Assembly: GCA_003561495.1 (NCBI GenBank)
Contig: PWWM01000126.1
Location: 1-11,791 of the forward strand
DNA: 11,791 bases
Reading direction: 5' to 3'
From: Gammaproteobacteria bacterium
Lineage (GTDB): Bacteria > Pseudomonadota > Gammaproteobacteria > Xanthomonadales > Wenzhouxiangellaceae
Both the position numbers and the translations under genes were made by a program. The number at the start of each line of letters is the position of its first letter. Within the stretch, counting starts at the first letter, position 1. Positions 1 through 6,372 of the stretch are shown piece by piece. Below the pieces are notes generated by a model that saw only the letters and a program-made list of their open reading frames with translations, ran no database searches and was not told the DNA's origin.

Positions 1-521
1 GGCACACCAAGAGCCGCAGCCAACGCCGGGGTCACCCAGATATCCATATACCGCAACGACAACCAATCGGCATCCTCCATCAACTCGAAATGCACATGAT
101 CCAGGGTCAACCAGTCTTGACCACTCTCATCGGCCACACGAAATGAGACCGGCGTGGTGGCGGCTGTGGTCAGGAAGAAATCGTCCAGGGCCAACGACAG
201 TGCGCCACGCTGAAATTCGAGCCGACCGGCAAAACTCAAGCCGCCCGCAGGAAATGCCTGCAGGGCCAGGTTGGGCGCTTTCATGGCCAGGCTGTGCTGA
301 TCAGTACCGGCAAAGCGGATGTGCCGGTGGCCTTGCGGGTCGGTGGGTGGCTGGTCACTGAGCGCCGCCTCGGCGTGGATTTCAATCCCGTAGGCTTCCA
401 GAATACCGGTGTTGAAGCGAAACTCGATTTCGCCGCCACGCGCCAGCAGGTCCGCATCGGCCAGCGCCGTTTGCATCGTCAGGGCAGCCAGCAGGGTCGA
501 CAGAACAGGGGCGATTCGCAT
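1..521 (-). CDS. Secreted protein of unknown function, partial (C-terminus beyond the left edge)
   Basis: An open frame runs without a stop from an ATG at 519-521 to the window edge, giving 173 complete codons, so the 3' end is missing. The N-terminus (MRIAPVLSTLLAALTMQTALADA) has the charged start, hydrophobic core and small-residue ALA-D end of a Sec signal peptide, so the product is probably periplasmic or outer-membrane associated. The mature part is a beta-rich mix of alternating hydrophobic residues with no transmembrane helix and no motif I recognise; it contains a HVHFELMED stretch near residue 145. A modest GGAA ribosome-binding element lies about 5 bases upstream of the start. It follows eno by 53 bp on the same strand and may be co-transcribed, although a CATAAT -10-like box lies in that gap. 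I cannot assign a function. The signal peptide and continuous frame make it a credible gene. Confidence 0.7.
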   Translation of the reverse strand, partial: MRIAPVLSTLLAALTMQTALADADLLARGGEIEFRFNTGILEAYGIEIHAEAALSDQPPTDPQGHRHIRFAGTDQHSLAMKAPNLALQAFPAGGLSFAGRLEFQRGALSLALDDFFLTTAATTPVSFRVADESGQDWLTLDHVHFELMEDADWLSLRYMDIWVTPALAAALGV

Positions 522-574
522 TCAGGTTCCGTGGTGGCGATCAGGAGCCCGATTATGGCAGATCACCAACAGGT

Positions 575-1867
575 CTACACGCGTCCCTTCAAGCCCATGG
601 CATCGCTGCCGGCGTAGCGGGCCTGTCCACCCAGGCGGGCCTGAATGCGCAGCAACTGGTTGTACTTGGCGACCCGATCCGAACGACACAGCGAGCCGGT
701 CTTGATCTGGCCGGCATCGGTGGCCACGGCCAGGTCGGCGATGGTGACATCCTCGGTTTCGCCGGAGCGATGCGAAATCACCGTGCCAAAGCCGGCCTCG
801 CGGGCCATGTCGATGGCCGCCAGGGTCTCGGTCAGCGTGCCGATCTGGTTGGGCTTGATCAGAATGGCATTGCCGATGGACTCGCGAATGCCGCGCTCGA
901 GAATACCGGTGTTGGTGACGAACAGATCATCACCAACCAATTGCACTTTCTCACCCACCGCCTCGGTCAGCAACGTCCAGCCCTCCCAGTCGTTCTCGTC
1001 CATGCCATCCTCGACCGAGACAATCGGATAGCGCTCGACCAGGCCGGTCAGGTATTCGACGAAAGCCCCCGCATCGAACTGGCGTCCTTCCGACGCCAGC
1101 ACATATTGGCCATCTTCGAAAAACTCGCTGGAGGCGACATCCAGGGCCAGCGCCACCTGCTCGCCGGGCCGGTAACCGGCCTCTTCAATAGCGCTCATCA
1201 GCAGCTCCAGGGCTTCCTCGTTGGACCCAAGATCGGGCGCAAAGCCGCCCTCGTCACCAACGGCCGTGCTCAGGCCGCGGCGCAACAGCAAGGCCTTGAG
1301 GGTGTGAAAAATCTCGGTGCCGGCTTGCAAGGCAGTGGGAAAATCCGGCAACCCGACCGGCATGATCATGAACTCCTGGATATCGACCTTGTTGTCGGCA
1401 TGCGCACCGCCGTTGAGCACATTCATCATCGGCACCGGCAGGCTGGGGCTGCGATCATTGCCCTCAAGCAGATGCTCATAAAGCCACACTCCCTTGGCCG
1501 CAGCAGCGGCATGAGCACTGGCCAGGGAGACACCGAGCAAGGCGTTTGCGCCGAGATTTGCCTTGTTGGGGCTGCCGTCCAGTTCGATCAGGCGCTGATC
1601 GATGGCGGCCTGATCTTCGACGGACATGCCTTGCAGCGACCGGTCAATGCGCTCATTGACCTTGGCCACCGCCTGGCGCACACCCTTGCCCAGGTAGCGA
1701 TTCTTCTCACCATCACGAAGCTCGACTGCCTCGCGTTCTCCAGTCGATGCACCGGACGGCACGGCAGCACGCCCGACCGTGCCGTCATCGAGTGTGACTT
1801 CGGCTTCCAGGGTGGGGTTGCCGCGGGAGTCAAGGATTTCGAGGGCTTGGATGTGTTTGATTTTCAT
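575..1867 (-). CDS. eno: Enolase (phosphopyruvate hydratase)
   Basis: Converts 2-phosphoglycerate to phosphoenolpyruvate in glycolysis; in many gammaproteobacteria enolase is also an RNA degradosome subunit. The 430-residue product is full length for the family. It shows the N-terminal ILDSRGNPT motif (residues 11-19), the substrate loop PSGASTG (38-44), the DEGGFAP segment with the catalytic glutamate, the metal-binding VEDGMDE and GDDLFVTN blocks, the catalytic lysine in ILIKPNQIGT, and SHRSGETED near the C-terminus. A TGAGGA ribosome-binding site sits three bases before the ATG (1871-1876), slightly close. The gene follows kdsA by 95 bp and that gap holds a heptamer repeat array with possible RNA stems. 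PEP made here is the co-substrate of KdsA, so the pairing makes metabolic sense. In many relatives ftsB follows eno; here a secreted protein of unknown function does. Identification is certain. Confidence 0.99.
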   Translation of the reverse strand: MKIKHIQALEILDSRGNPTLEAEVTLDDGTVGRAAVPSGASTGEREAVELRDGEKNRYLGKGVRQAVAKVNERIDRSLQGMSVEDQAAIDQRLIELDGSPNKANLGANALLGVSLASAHAAAAAKGVWLYEHLLEGNDRSPSLPVPMMNVLNGGAHADNKVDIQEFMIMPVGLPDFPTALQAGTEIFHTLKALLLRRGLSTAVGDEGGFAPDLGSNEEALELLMSAIEEAGYRPGEQVALALDVASSEFFEDGQYVLASEGRQFDAGAFVEYLTGLVERYPIVSVEDGMDENDWEGWTLLTEAVGEKVQLVGDDLFVTNTGILERGIRESIGNAILIKPNQIGTLTETLAAIDMAREAGFGTVISHRSGETEDVTIADLAVATDAGQIKTGSLCRSDRVAKYNQLLRIQARLGGQARYAGSDAMGLKGRV

Positions 1868-1870
1868 GGT

Positions 1871-1876
1871 TCCTCA
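1871..1876 (-). promoter_or_regulatory. eno ribosome-binding site
   Basis: TGAGGA on the minus strand, separated from the eno ATG by only ACC. It is the only good Shine-Dalgarno match next to the start. The upstream heptamers (AAAGGTGAAAGG) are also Shine-Dalgarno-like but lie more than 25 bases away. Confidence 0.6.
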
Positions 1877-1892
1877 CGTTGTTCGGAAGGAA

Positions 1893-1950
1893 GAAAGGTG
1901 AAAGGATGCCCGGTACCGAACGCTTTTCTACCTTTCACCTTTCACCTTTC
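1893..1950. repeat. Inverted repeat in the kdsA-eno gap
   Basis: GAAAGGTGAAAGG at 1893-1905 is a perfect 13-base reverse complement of CCTTTCACCTTTC, which occurs at 1931-1943 and again, shifted one unit, at 1938-1950. In the kdsA-eno transcript this can fold into a 13-bp stem with a loop of 25 or 32 bases, followed by a pyrimidine run (TTCCTTCC). A second inverted repeat, GTTCGG at 1881-1886 with CCGAAC at 1916-1921, crosses the first, so the two stems should compete. The loop also holds the 8-bp palindrome CGGTACCG (1911-1918). Whether it acts as attenuator, processing site or nothing cannot be told from sequence. Confidence 0.6.
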
Positions 1951-1974
1951 ACCTTTTACCTTTTACCTTTCACC
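1931..1974. repeat. Heptanucleotide tandem repeat array, 6 units
   Basis: Six contiguous 7-base units CCTTT(C/T)A plus a terminal CC: three CCTTTCA, two CCTTTTA, one CCTTTCA. On the coding strand of the flanking genes they read as TGAAAGG and TAAAAGG. The array overlaps the 3' end of kdsA: it encodes the last three residues (Gly-Glu-Arg) and one variant unit supplies the TAA stop at 1963-1965. A further copy of the motif lies in inverted orientation at 1893-1905. Simple repeats of this kind can change copy number by slippage. I see no other copy in the window. Confidence 0.9.
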
Positions 1975-2787
1975 GGGTCGTCCCTTGACGACCCTATCTA
2001 TTTCGACCAGCGTTTCCAGCAACGCCTCCATCTCGGACAAACGCATCGAATTCGGCCCATCGCAAAGCGCCTTTTCCGGTTCCGGGTGGGTTTCGCAGAA
2101 AATGCCGGACACGCCGGCGCCGGCCGCGGCGCGAGCCAGTACCGGGATGAATTCGCGCGCTCCGCCCGAGGATTCACCCTGGCCGCCGGGCAACTGGACC
2201 GAGTGGGTGGCGTCGAAGACCACCGGGCAGCCGGTGTCGCGCATGATGGCCAGTGAGCGCATGTCCGAGACCAGATTGTTGTAGCCGAACATGTAGCCGC
2301 GTTCACAGACCATGAGCTGGTCATTGCCCGTGGCGCGGGCCTTTTCAACCACCTTGCTCATTTCCCAGGGCGAGAGAAACTGTCCCTTCTTGATATTGAC
2401 CGGCTTGCCAAGACCGGCCACGGCCTGGATGAAATTGGTCTGGCGACACAGAAAGGCCGGGGTCTGGATGACATCGACCACTTCGGCGACGGCTTCAAGC
2501 GGGGTGTCTTCATGGACATCGGTCAGCACCGGCACGCCGACCTGTTCACGGATACTGGCCAGCATTTCCAGCCCGGCCTCCAGGCCGGGACCGCGATAGC
2601 TCTTGACCGACGTACGATTGGCCTTGTCGAACGAGCCCTTGAAGACGTACGCCATGCCCAGGCGGTCGGTCACCTGCTTGAGGTGCGTGGCGACTTCCAG
2701 GCACAACTCCAGGGACTCGAGCGTGTCCGGCCCGGCGATCAGGAACAGCGGCTGATCGATTCCGATTTCGCGTCCGGCAAGCTTCAT
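1963..2787 (-). CDS. kdsA: 3-deoxy-D-manno-octulosonate 8-phosphate synthase (KdsA)
   Basis: Condenses PEP with D-arabinose 5-phosphate to Kdo-8-phosphate, the first committed step to the Kdo of LPS inner core; cytoplasmic TIM barrel of the DAHP synthase class I family. The 274 residues cover the family: FDKANRTS (53-60), the RGPGLEAGL segment, PVLTDVHE (86-93), CRQTNF (114-119), NIKKGQFLSP (131-140), FDATHSVQLPGG (191-202) and ETHPEPEKALCDGPN (232-246). H195, E232 and D243 match the metal ligands of the metal-dependent class. The fourth position, Cys in that class and Asn in the metal-independent class, is Asp21 here (IAGPDTLES), and the CDGP motif resembles metal-independent enzymes. The ATG overlaps the pyrG stop (ATGA), which suggests translational coupling. 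The last codons and the stop lie inside a heptamer repeat array. Function is certain; metal class is open. Confidence 0.97.
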   Translation of the reverse strand: MKLAGREIGIDQPLFLIAGPDTLESLELCLEVATHLKQVTDRLGMAYVFKGSFDKANRTSVKSYRGPGLEAGLEMLASIREQVGVPVLTDVHEDTPLEAVAEVVDVIQTPAFLCRQTNFIQAVAGLGKPVNIKKGQFLSPWEMSKVVEKARATGNDQLMVCERGYMFGYNNLVSDMRSLAIMRDTGCPVVFDATHSVQLPGGQGESSGGAREFIPVLARAAAGAGVSGIFCETHPEPEKALCDGPNSMRLSEMEALLETLVEIDRVVKGRPGER

Positions 2788-4439
2788 GCGCCCGAGGCCT
2801 TGACCGCGGTCTTGACCGAAGCCTGCTGATAATTCAGGGCAGCCCGGACAAAACCCGTAAACAGCGGGTGGGAATCGCGCGGTGTGGACGTGAACTCAGG
2901 GTGGAACTGGCAAGCCAGAAACCAGGGGTGTTCGGGGAGCTCGACGATTTCGACCAGCATTTCGTCGACCGAGAAACCCGACAGCCGCATACCGTGCTCG
3001 CTGAGCACGTTGCGGTAGGCATTGTTGAATTCGTAGCGGTGGCGATGTCGTTCAAGCACCTCGTCCTTGCCGTAAAGCTTGCGCGCCAGACTGTCAGTCG
3101 CCAGGCGGCAGCGTTGCGCACCCAGGCGCATGGTCCCGCCCAGATCCTGGCCCTCGCGGCGCAGTTCGCGCTGTCCCTTTTCATCCAGCCATTCAGTGAT
3201 CAGTCCGATCACCGGGTGGGGACTGTCCGGATCCATCTCGGTCGAATTGGCTTTGTCCAGCCCACAGACATTGCGAGCGAACTCGACCACGGCGCACTGC
3301 AGACCCAGGCAAATGCCCAGGTAGGGAATGCCCGACTCGCGAGCGTGGCGAATGGCGGTCAGCTTGCCTTCGAAGCCCCGTTCACCGAAGCCGCCGGGCA
3401 CCAGGATGGCGTCGACATCATCGAGCACACCCACGCCACTGTCCTCGATCTCCTCGGATTCAACTGGCTTGATGCGCACATCGACATAATCCGGAAGGCC
3501 ACCGGCAATCAGTGCCTCGTTGAGTGACTTGTAGGCATCGGCATGCTCGACATACTTGCCGACCATGGCCACGGTCACCTTGTGGCGGGGACGGGCTGCC
3601 CGTTCGACCACATCTTCCCAGTCGCCCAGGTCCGGAGCATTGGACTTGATGCCCAGTCGGTCCAGAACGATCCGGTCCAGGCCCTGGCGGTGATAGAACA
3701 GCGGAATCTTGTAAATGTTGTCCACATCCACCGCTGAAATCACGGCCTCGGTGGCGACATTGGTAAACAGGGCGATCTTCTTGCGCTCGTCATCGGACAG
3801 CATGCGCTCACAACGACACAGCAACACGTCAGGCTGAATCCCTATGGATCGCAATTCCTTGACCGAATGCTGGGTGGGCTTGGTCTTGATTTCGTTGGCG
3901 GCGCGCAGGAAGGGCACCAGAGTCAGGTGCATGAACAGGGCCTGGCGCCCGTATTCGAATCCGAGCTGGCGAATGGCTTCGAGAAACGGCAATGATTCGA
4001 TGTCGCCAACCGTCCCGCCGATCTCGACCAGGGCGACATCGTAGCCCTCGACCGCCTGGTTGACCGAATCCTTGATCTCATCGGTGATGTGCGGAATGAC
4101 CTGGACGGTCGAGCCCAGGTAATCGCCGCGGCGCTCCTTGGCGATCACGTTGGCGTAAATGCGCCCGGTCGTGAAGTTGTTTCGCTGGGTCATGCGGGTG
4201 CGCACGAAACGCTCGTAATGACCCAGATCCAGATCGGTCTCAGCACCGTCCTCGGTGACGAATACCTCGCCATGCTGGAACGGGCTCATGGTGCCGGGAT
4301 CGACATTGATGTAGGGGTCGAGCTTGAGCAGGGTCACGCGCAGACCGCGCGCCTCCAGCAACGAGCCCAGAGAGGCTGCTGCAATGCCCTTGCCCAGCGA
4401 CGAAACAACGCCGCCTGTTACGAAGATCAAAGAGGTCAT
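2784..4439 (-). CDS. pyrG: CTP synthase (glutamine hydrolysing)
   Basis: Makes CTP from UTP, ATP and glutamine. The 551-residue product has both family halves. The N-terminal synthetase domain starts with FVTGGVVSSLGKG (6-18), followed by LLKLDPYINVDPGTMSP (37-53), HGEVFVTEDGAETDLDLGHY (56-75) and IGGTVGDIES (140-149). The C-terminal class I glutamine amidotransferase domain has the oxyanion region PGGFGERG (348-355), the nucleophile Cys377 in GICLGLQ and the His513/Glu515 pair in FHPEF. The start is where the family normally starts; its Shine-Dalgarno is weak. The gene is separated from pgeF by 73 bp containing a TAGAAT -10 box, so it probably heads a pyrG-kdsA-eno transcript. A five-codon ORF ends by overlapping its ATG. 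CTP is also the activator for Kdo, the product of the coupled downstream gene's pathway. Confidence 0.99.
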   Translation of the reverse strand: MTSLIFVTGGVVSSLGKGIAAASLGSLLEARGLRVTLLKLDPYINVDPGTMSPFQHGEVFVTEDGAETDLDLGHYERFVRTRMTQRNNFTTGRIYANVIAKERRGDYLGSTVQVIPHITDEIKDSVNQAVEGYDVALVEIGGTVGDIESLPFLEAIRQLGFEYGRQALFMHLTLVPFLRAANEIKTKPTQHSVKELRSIGIQPDVLLCRCERMLSDDERKKIALFTNVATEAVISAVDVDNIYKIPLFYHRQGLDRIVLDRLGIKSNAPDLGDWEDVVERAARPRHKVTVAMVGKYVEHADAYKSLNEALIAGGLPDYVDVRIKPVESEEIEDSGVGVLDDVDAILVPGGFGERGFEGKLTAIRHARESGIPYLGICLGLQCAVVEFARNVCGLDKANSTEMDPDSPHPVIGLITEWLDEKGQRELRREGQDLGGTMRLGAQRCRLATDSLARKLYGKDEVLERHRHRYEFNNAYRNVLSEHGMRLSGFSVDEMLVEIVELPEHPWFLACQFHPEFTSTPRDSHPLFTGFVRAALNYQQASVKTAVKASGA

Positions 4440-4453
4440 GCCCGGAGTTCCAT
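4436..4453 (-). other. Possible five-codon leader ORF overlapping the pyrG start
   Basis: ATG GAA CTC CGG GCA TGA (peptide MELRA) reads directly into pyrG; its TGA overlaps the pyrG ATG as ATGA, the same arrangement used at the pyrG-kdsA and rluD-pgeF junctions. It has only a poor GGAC upstream as a ribosome-binding site. This could be translational coupling from a mini-ORF, or chance: a five-codon ORF is not improbable. Confidence 0.2.
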
Positions 4454-4474
4454 GATGAACAGGTCCGGGACGAC

Positions 4475-4480
4475 ATTCTA
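4475..4480 (-). promoter_or_regulatory. Predicted -10 box for pyrG-kdsA-eno
   Basis: TAGAAT on the minus strand matches the sigma-70 -10 consensus at five of six positions and lies 35 bases before the pyrG ATG. The best -35 partner is poor (CTGTCG, 18-bp spacer), so this would be a weak or activated promoter. Read-through from pgeF is also possible because no U-tailed terminator hairpin is visible in the 73-bp gap. Confidence 0.4.
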
Positions 4481-4512
4481 CCCCAAAGCCCCCGATCCCG
4501 ACAGGGCGTGGA

Positions 4513-5262
4513 TCAGCGATCGGTCAGCCAGACCAGGGTCGCCTGCCGTCCGCTCCGGCCACCATCGCGCCGATGGGAATAGAAATGCTGCGCATCACCG
4601 GCCGTGCACAGGCCCGAATCACAAACCCGATTGACGCCGGCCATCCGGAGTTCATCAGTCGCAATGCGCTTCAGGTCAGCCTGAAAGCGACCGTGGGCAT
4701 TGCACTGAAAAGCCTCCCGATGCAAAGGCGAGCGCTGCAGGAAGGCCGTTCGAACCGACTCATCCACCTCATAGTGGGGTTGCGAAATCCCGGCGCCGAT
4801 CCAGGCTTGAAAGTGGGCAGGCGAACCCGGCAAGGTCGCCATCACGTTCTCGACAATGCCCCCGGCCAGCCCCCGCCAGCCGGCGTGAACGGCAGCTACC
4901 ACGCGACCATTGTCCGCAGCCAGCAGAATCGGCAGGCAATCCGCGGTCAGGACCACGGCCACCTGACCCGGTCGATCCGTCCAGGCGGCATCGGCTTGCA
5001 CGCCGGCTCGCCAATCATCGAGATGAAGACAATCGGTGCCGTGAACCTGGTTCAACCAGCACGGCGAAGTCGGCAAGCATTGATCCAGACGGCGCCGATT
5101 CTCGATGACCGACTGCTCATCGTCGCCACTGGATAACCCGAGATTGAGACTTCGGAAGGCGCCCTGACTGACACCGCCCCGGCGGGTGGTCGCCAACGCA
5201 GCGACTGCCTCCGGCACGTTCCAGCACGGACGAATCCAGTCAGCGGCCTGTGATTCATTCAT
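4513..5262 (-). CDS. pgeF: Peptidoglycan editing factor PgeF (YfiH/laccase-domain family)
   Basis: The family (DUF152, 'multicopper polyphenol oxidase') is annotated in E. coli as an editing enzyme that prevents L-serine replacing L-alanine in peptidoglycan precursors; purine nucleoside phosphorylase activity is reported for related proteins. The 249 residues show the zinc-site signatures NQVHGT (His74), TADCLP (Cys109) and HAGWRG (His126), the IGAGISQPHYEV block near 156-167, and the C-terminal FYSHRRDGGRSGRQATLVWL. The protein has no signal peptide and is cytoplasmic. Its ATG overlaps the rluD stop (ATGA), so the two are translationally coupled, as in many gammaproteobacteria. The family is certain. 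The editing role follows from E. coli and is not visible in the sequence itself. Confidence 0.95.
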   Translation of the reverse strand: MNESQAADWIRPCWNVPEAVAALATTRRGGVSQGAFRSLNLGLSSGDDEQSVIENRRRLDQCLPTSPCWLNQVHGTDCLHLDDWRAGVQADAAWTDRPGQVAVVLTADCLPILLAADNGRVVAAVHAGWRGLAGGIVENVMATLPGSPAHFQAWIGAGISQPHYEVDESVRTAFLQRSPLHREAFQCNAHGRFQADLKRIATDELRMAGVNRVCDSGLCTAGDAQHFYSHRRDGGRSGRQATLVWLTDR

Positions 5263-6212
5263 GTCGGCTGTGAGTCCGACTCAAGCGCCTCCACCAGCGC
5301 CTGAAAATCCAGCGGCATTGGGGCGCTGGCTTCGACCATGTCTCCATCATCGGGATGCGGTACGCAAATTCTTGCGGCATGCAGGGCCTGGCGGGGAAAT
5401 TCCCGCCACATGCCACGCTGCGCCTCGGTCAGGCCACCCGGCGCGCCGCGCTGGCCGTACACCGGATCGCCGATGATTGGATGGCGAATGTGGGCCATGT
5501 GAACGCGAATCTGATGGGTGCGGCCGGTCTCGAGCTTGACATCGAGCAGCGTGGCGCCGATCAGGCGCCGGGCGATGCGGTAATGGGTCACGGCCGCGCG
5601 TCCATCAGGTCGGACCACCTGGCGACGTCGATCCACCGGATGACGACCGAGGGGTTGATCCACGGTGCCGCCGGCAATCAATTCGCCCCATACCAGCGCC
5701 AGATAATGGCGCTCGATACGGCGTTTTTTCATGGCCGCAACCAGGAAACGGTGACTTTTCATGGTACGCGCGATGACCAGGCAGCCGCTGGTGTCCTTGT
5801 CCAGTCGGTGAATGAGCCCGGCCCGCGGCAATGGCGCAAGACCTGGGTCATGGTGGAGTAGCGCATTGACCAGGGTTCCGTCCGGGTTGCCCGAACCCGG
5901 ATGAACCACCAGACCAGGAGGCTTGTTGACGATCAGTATGCACTCGTCCTGATGAAGCACATCCAGCTCAATCGCCTCGGGCCTCGGGTTGTTCGGGTGG
6001 GCTTCCAGCTCGGCTCTCAGGCTGACGACTTCGCCAGCACTGACTGTATGGCGCGGTTTGACCTGGCGACCATCAACCTGAACCTGGCCATCCCGGATCC
6101 AGGCCGACAAGCGTGTGCGCGAAAACTCCGACCAGCAATCGGCCAGCACCTGGTCCAGCCGCCGCCCGGCGTGCTCGGCGCTGATTTCAACTTCCCGTTT
6201 GATGCTGTTCAT
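5259..6212 (-). CDS. rluD: 23S rRNA pseudouridine synthase RluD
   Basis: Isomerises uridines 1911, 1915 and 1917 (E. coli numbering) in helix 69 of 23S rRNA, which matters for ribosome assembly. The 317-residue protein has an N-terminal S4 RNA-binding domain (about 17-65, RLDQVLADCWSEFSRTRLSAW) and the RluA-family catalytic domain: NKPPGLVVHPGSGNPDGTLVNALL (96-119), the HRLDKDTSG motif with catalytic Asp138, and the late KLETGRTHQIRVHMAHIRHPI block (about 227-247). The RluD assignment over RluA/RluC rests on the S4 domain, the long GNPDGTLVNALLHH segment and the pgeF-rluD/bamD neighbourhood, which matches E. coli. The start fits the family, but no clear Shine-Dalgarno precedes it, and the best promoter match puts the transcription start only a few bases upstream, so the mRNA may be nearly leaderless. 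Confidence 0.95.
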   Translation of the reverse strand: MNSIKREVEISAEHAGRRLDQVLADCWSEFSRTRLSAWIRDGQVQVDGRQVKPRHTVSAGEVVSLRAELEAHPNNPRPEAIELDVLHQDECILIVNKPPGLVVHPGSGNPDGTLVNALLHHDPGLAPLPRAGLIHRLDKDTSGCLVIARTMKSHRFLVAAMKKRRIERHYLALVWGELIAGGTVDQPLGRHPVDRRRQVVRPDGRAAVTHYRIARRLIGATLLDVKLETGRTHQIRVHMAHIRHPIIGDPVYGQRGAPGGLTEAQRGMWREFPRQALHAARICVPHPDDGDMVEASAPMPLDFQALVEALESDSQPT

Positions 6213-6222
6213 GACGCGGCCC

Positions 6223-6251
6223 AGTGTATCCGGTTGATCAACACCGGTAAA
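6223..6251 (-). promoter_or_regulatory. Possible rluD promoter with embedded palindrome
   Basis: On the minus strand TTTACC (6246-6251) and TACACT (6223-6228) are separated by 17 bases; each matches the sigma-70 consensus at four of six positions. The spacer contains the perfect 10-bp palindrome GTTGATCAAC (6233-6242), flanked by CCGGT at 6230-6234 and ACCGG at 6243-6247. A palindrome centred in a promoter spacer is where a repressor could bind, but the pairing of these elements is a prediction from sequence only. Confidence 0.3.
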
Positions 6252-6372
6252 AGTCGGTTTGCCCGCGTTTCACCAAGGGGTTTGTGGCAAAATACTTAAC
6301 ACGCAATTAGCAGCCAGTCTGGCATCATCGCTGCTCTCGCATCTTTTCTCCGTCCGCATCAAGTCATCGATC

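Noticed and set aside
1931..1974. CRISPR-like array
   Set aside because: Units are 7 bases and contiguous, with no spacers; it is a simple tandem repeat.
770..2284. Plus-strand open frame of 504 codons opposite eno and kdsA
   Set aside because: It lies antisense to two certain genes, crosses the repeat gap and has no family motif; long antisense frames are expected in GC-rich coding DNA.
2868..3527. Plus-strand frame of 219 codons opposite pyrG
   Set aside because: Shadow of the conserved amidotransferase half of pyrG.
4440..4512. Terminator after pgeF
   Set aside because: The GATCC/GGATC pairing is only five bases and is followed by GGGGGCTTTGGGG, not a U-tract.
6259..6372. Upstream ATG extension of bamD
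   Set aside because: It would bury the lipoprotein signal peptide 38 residues inside the protein; the ATG at 6373 puts it at the N-terminus.
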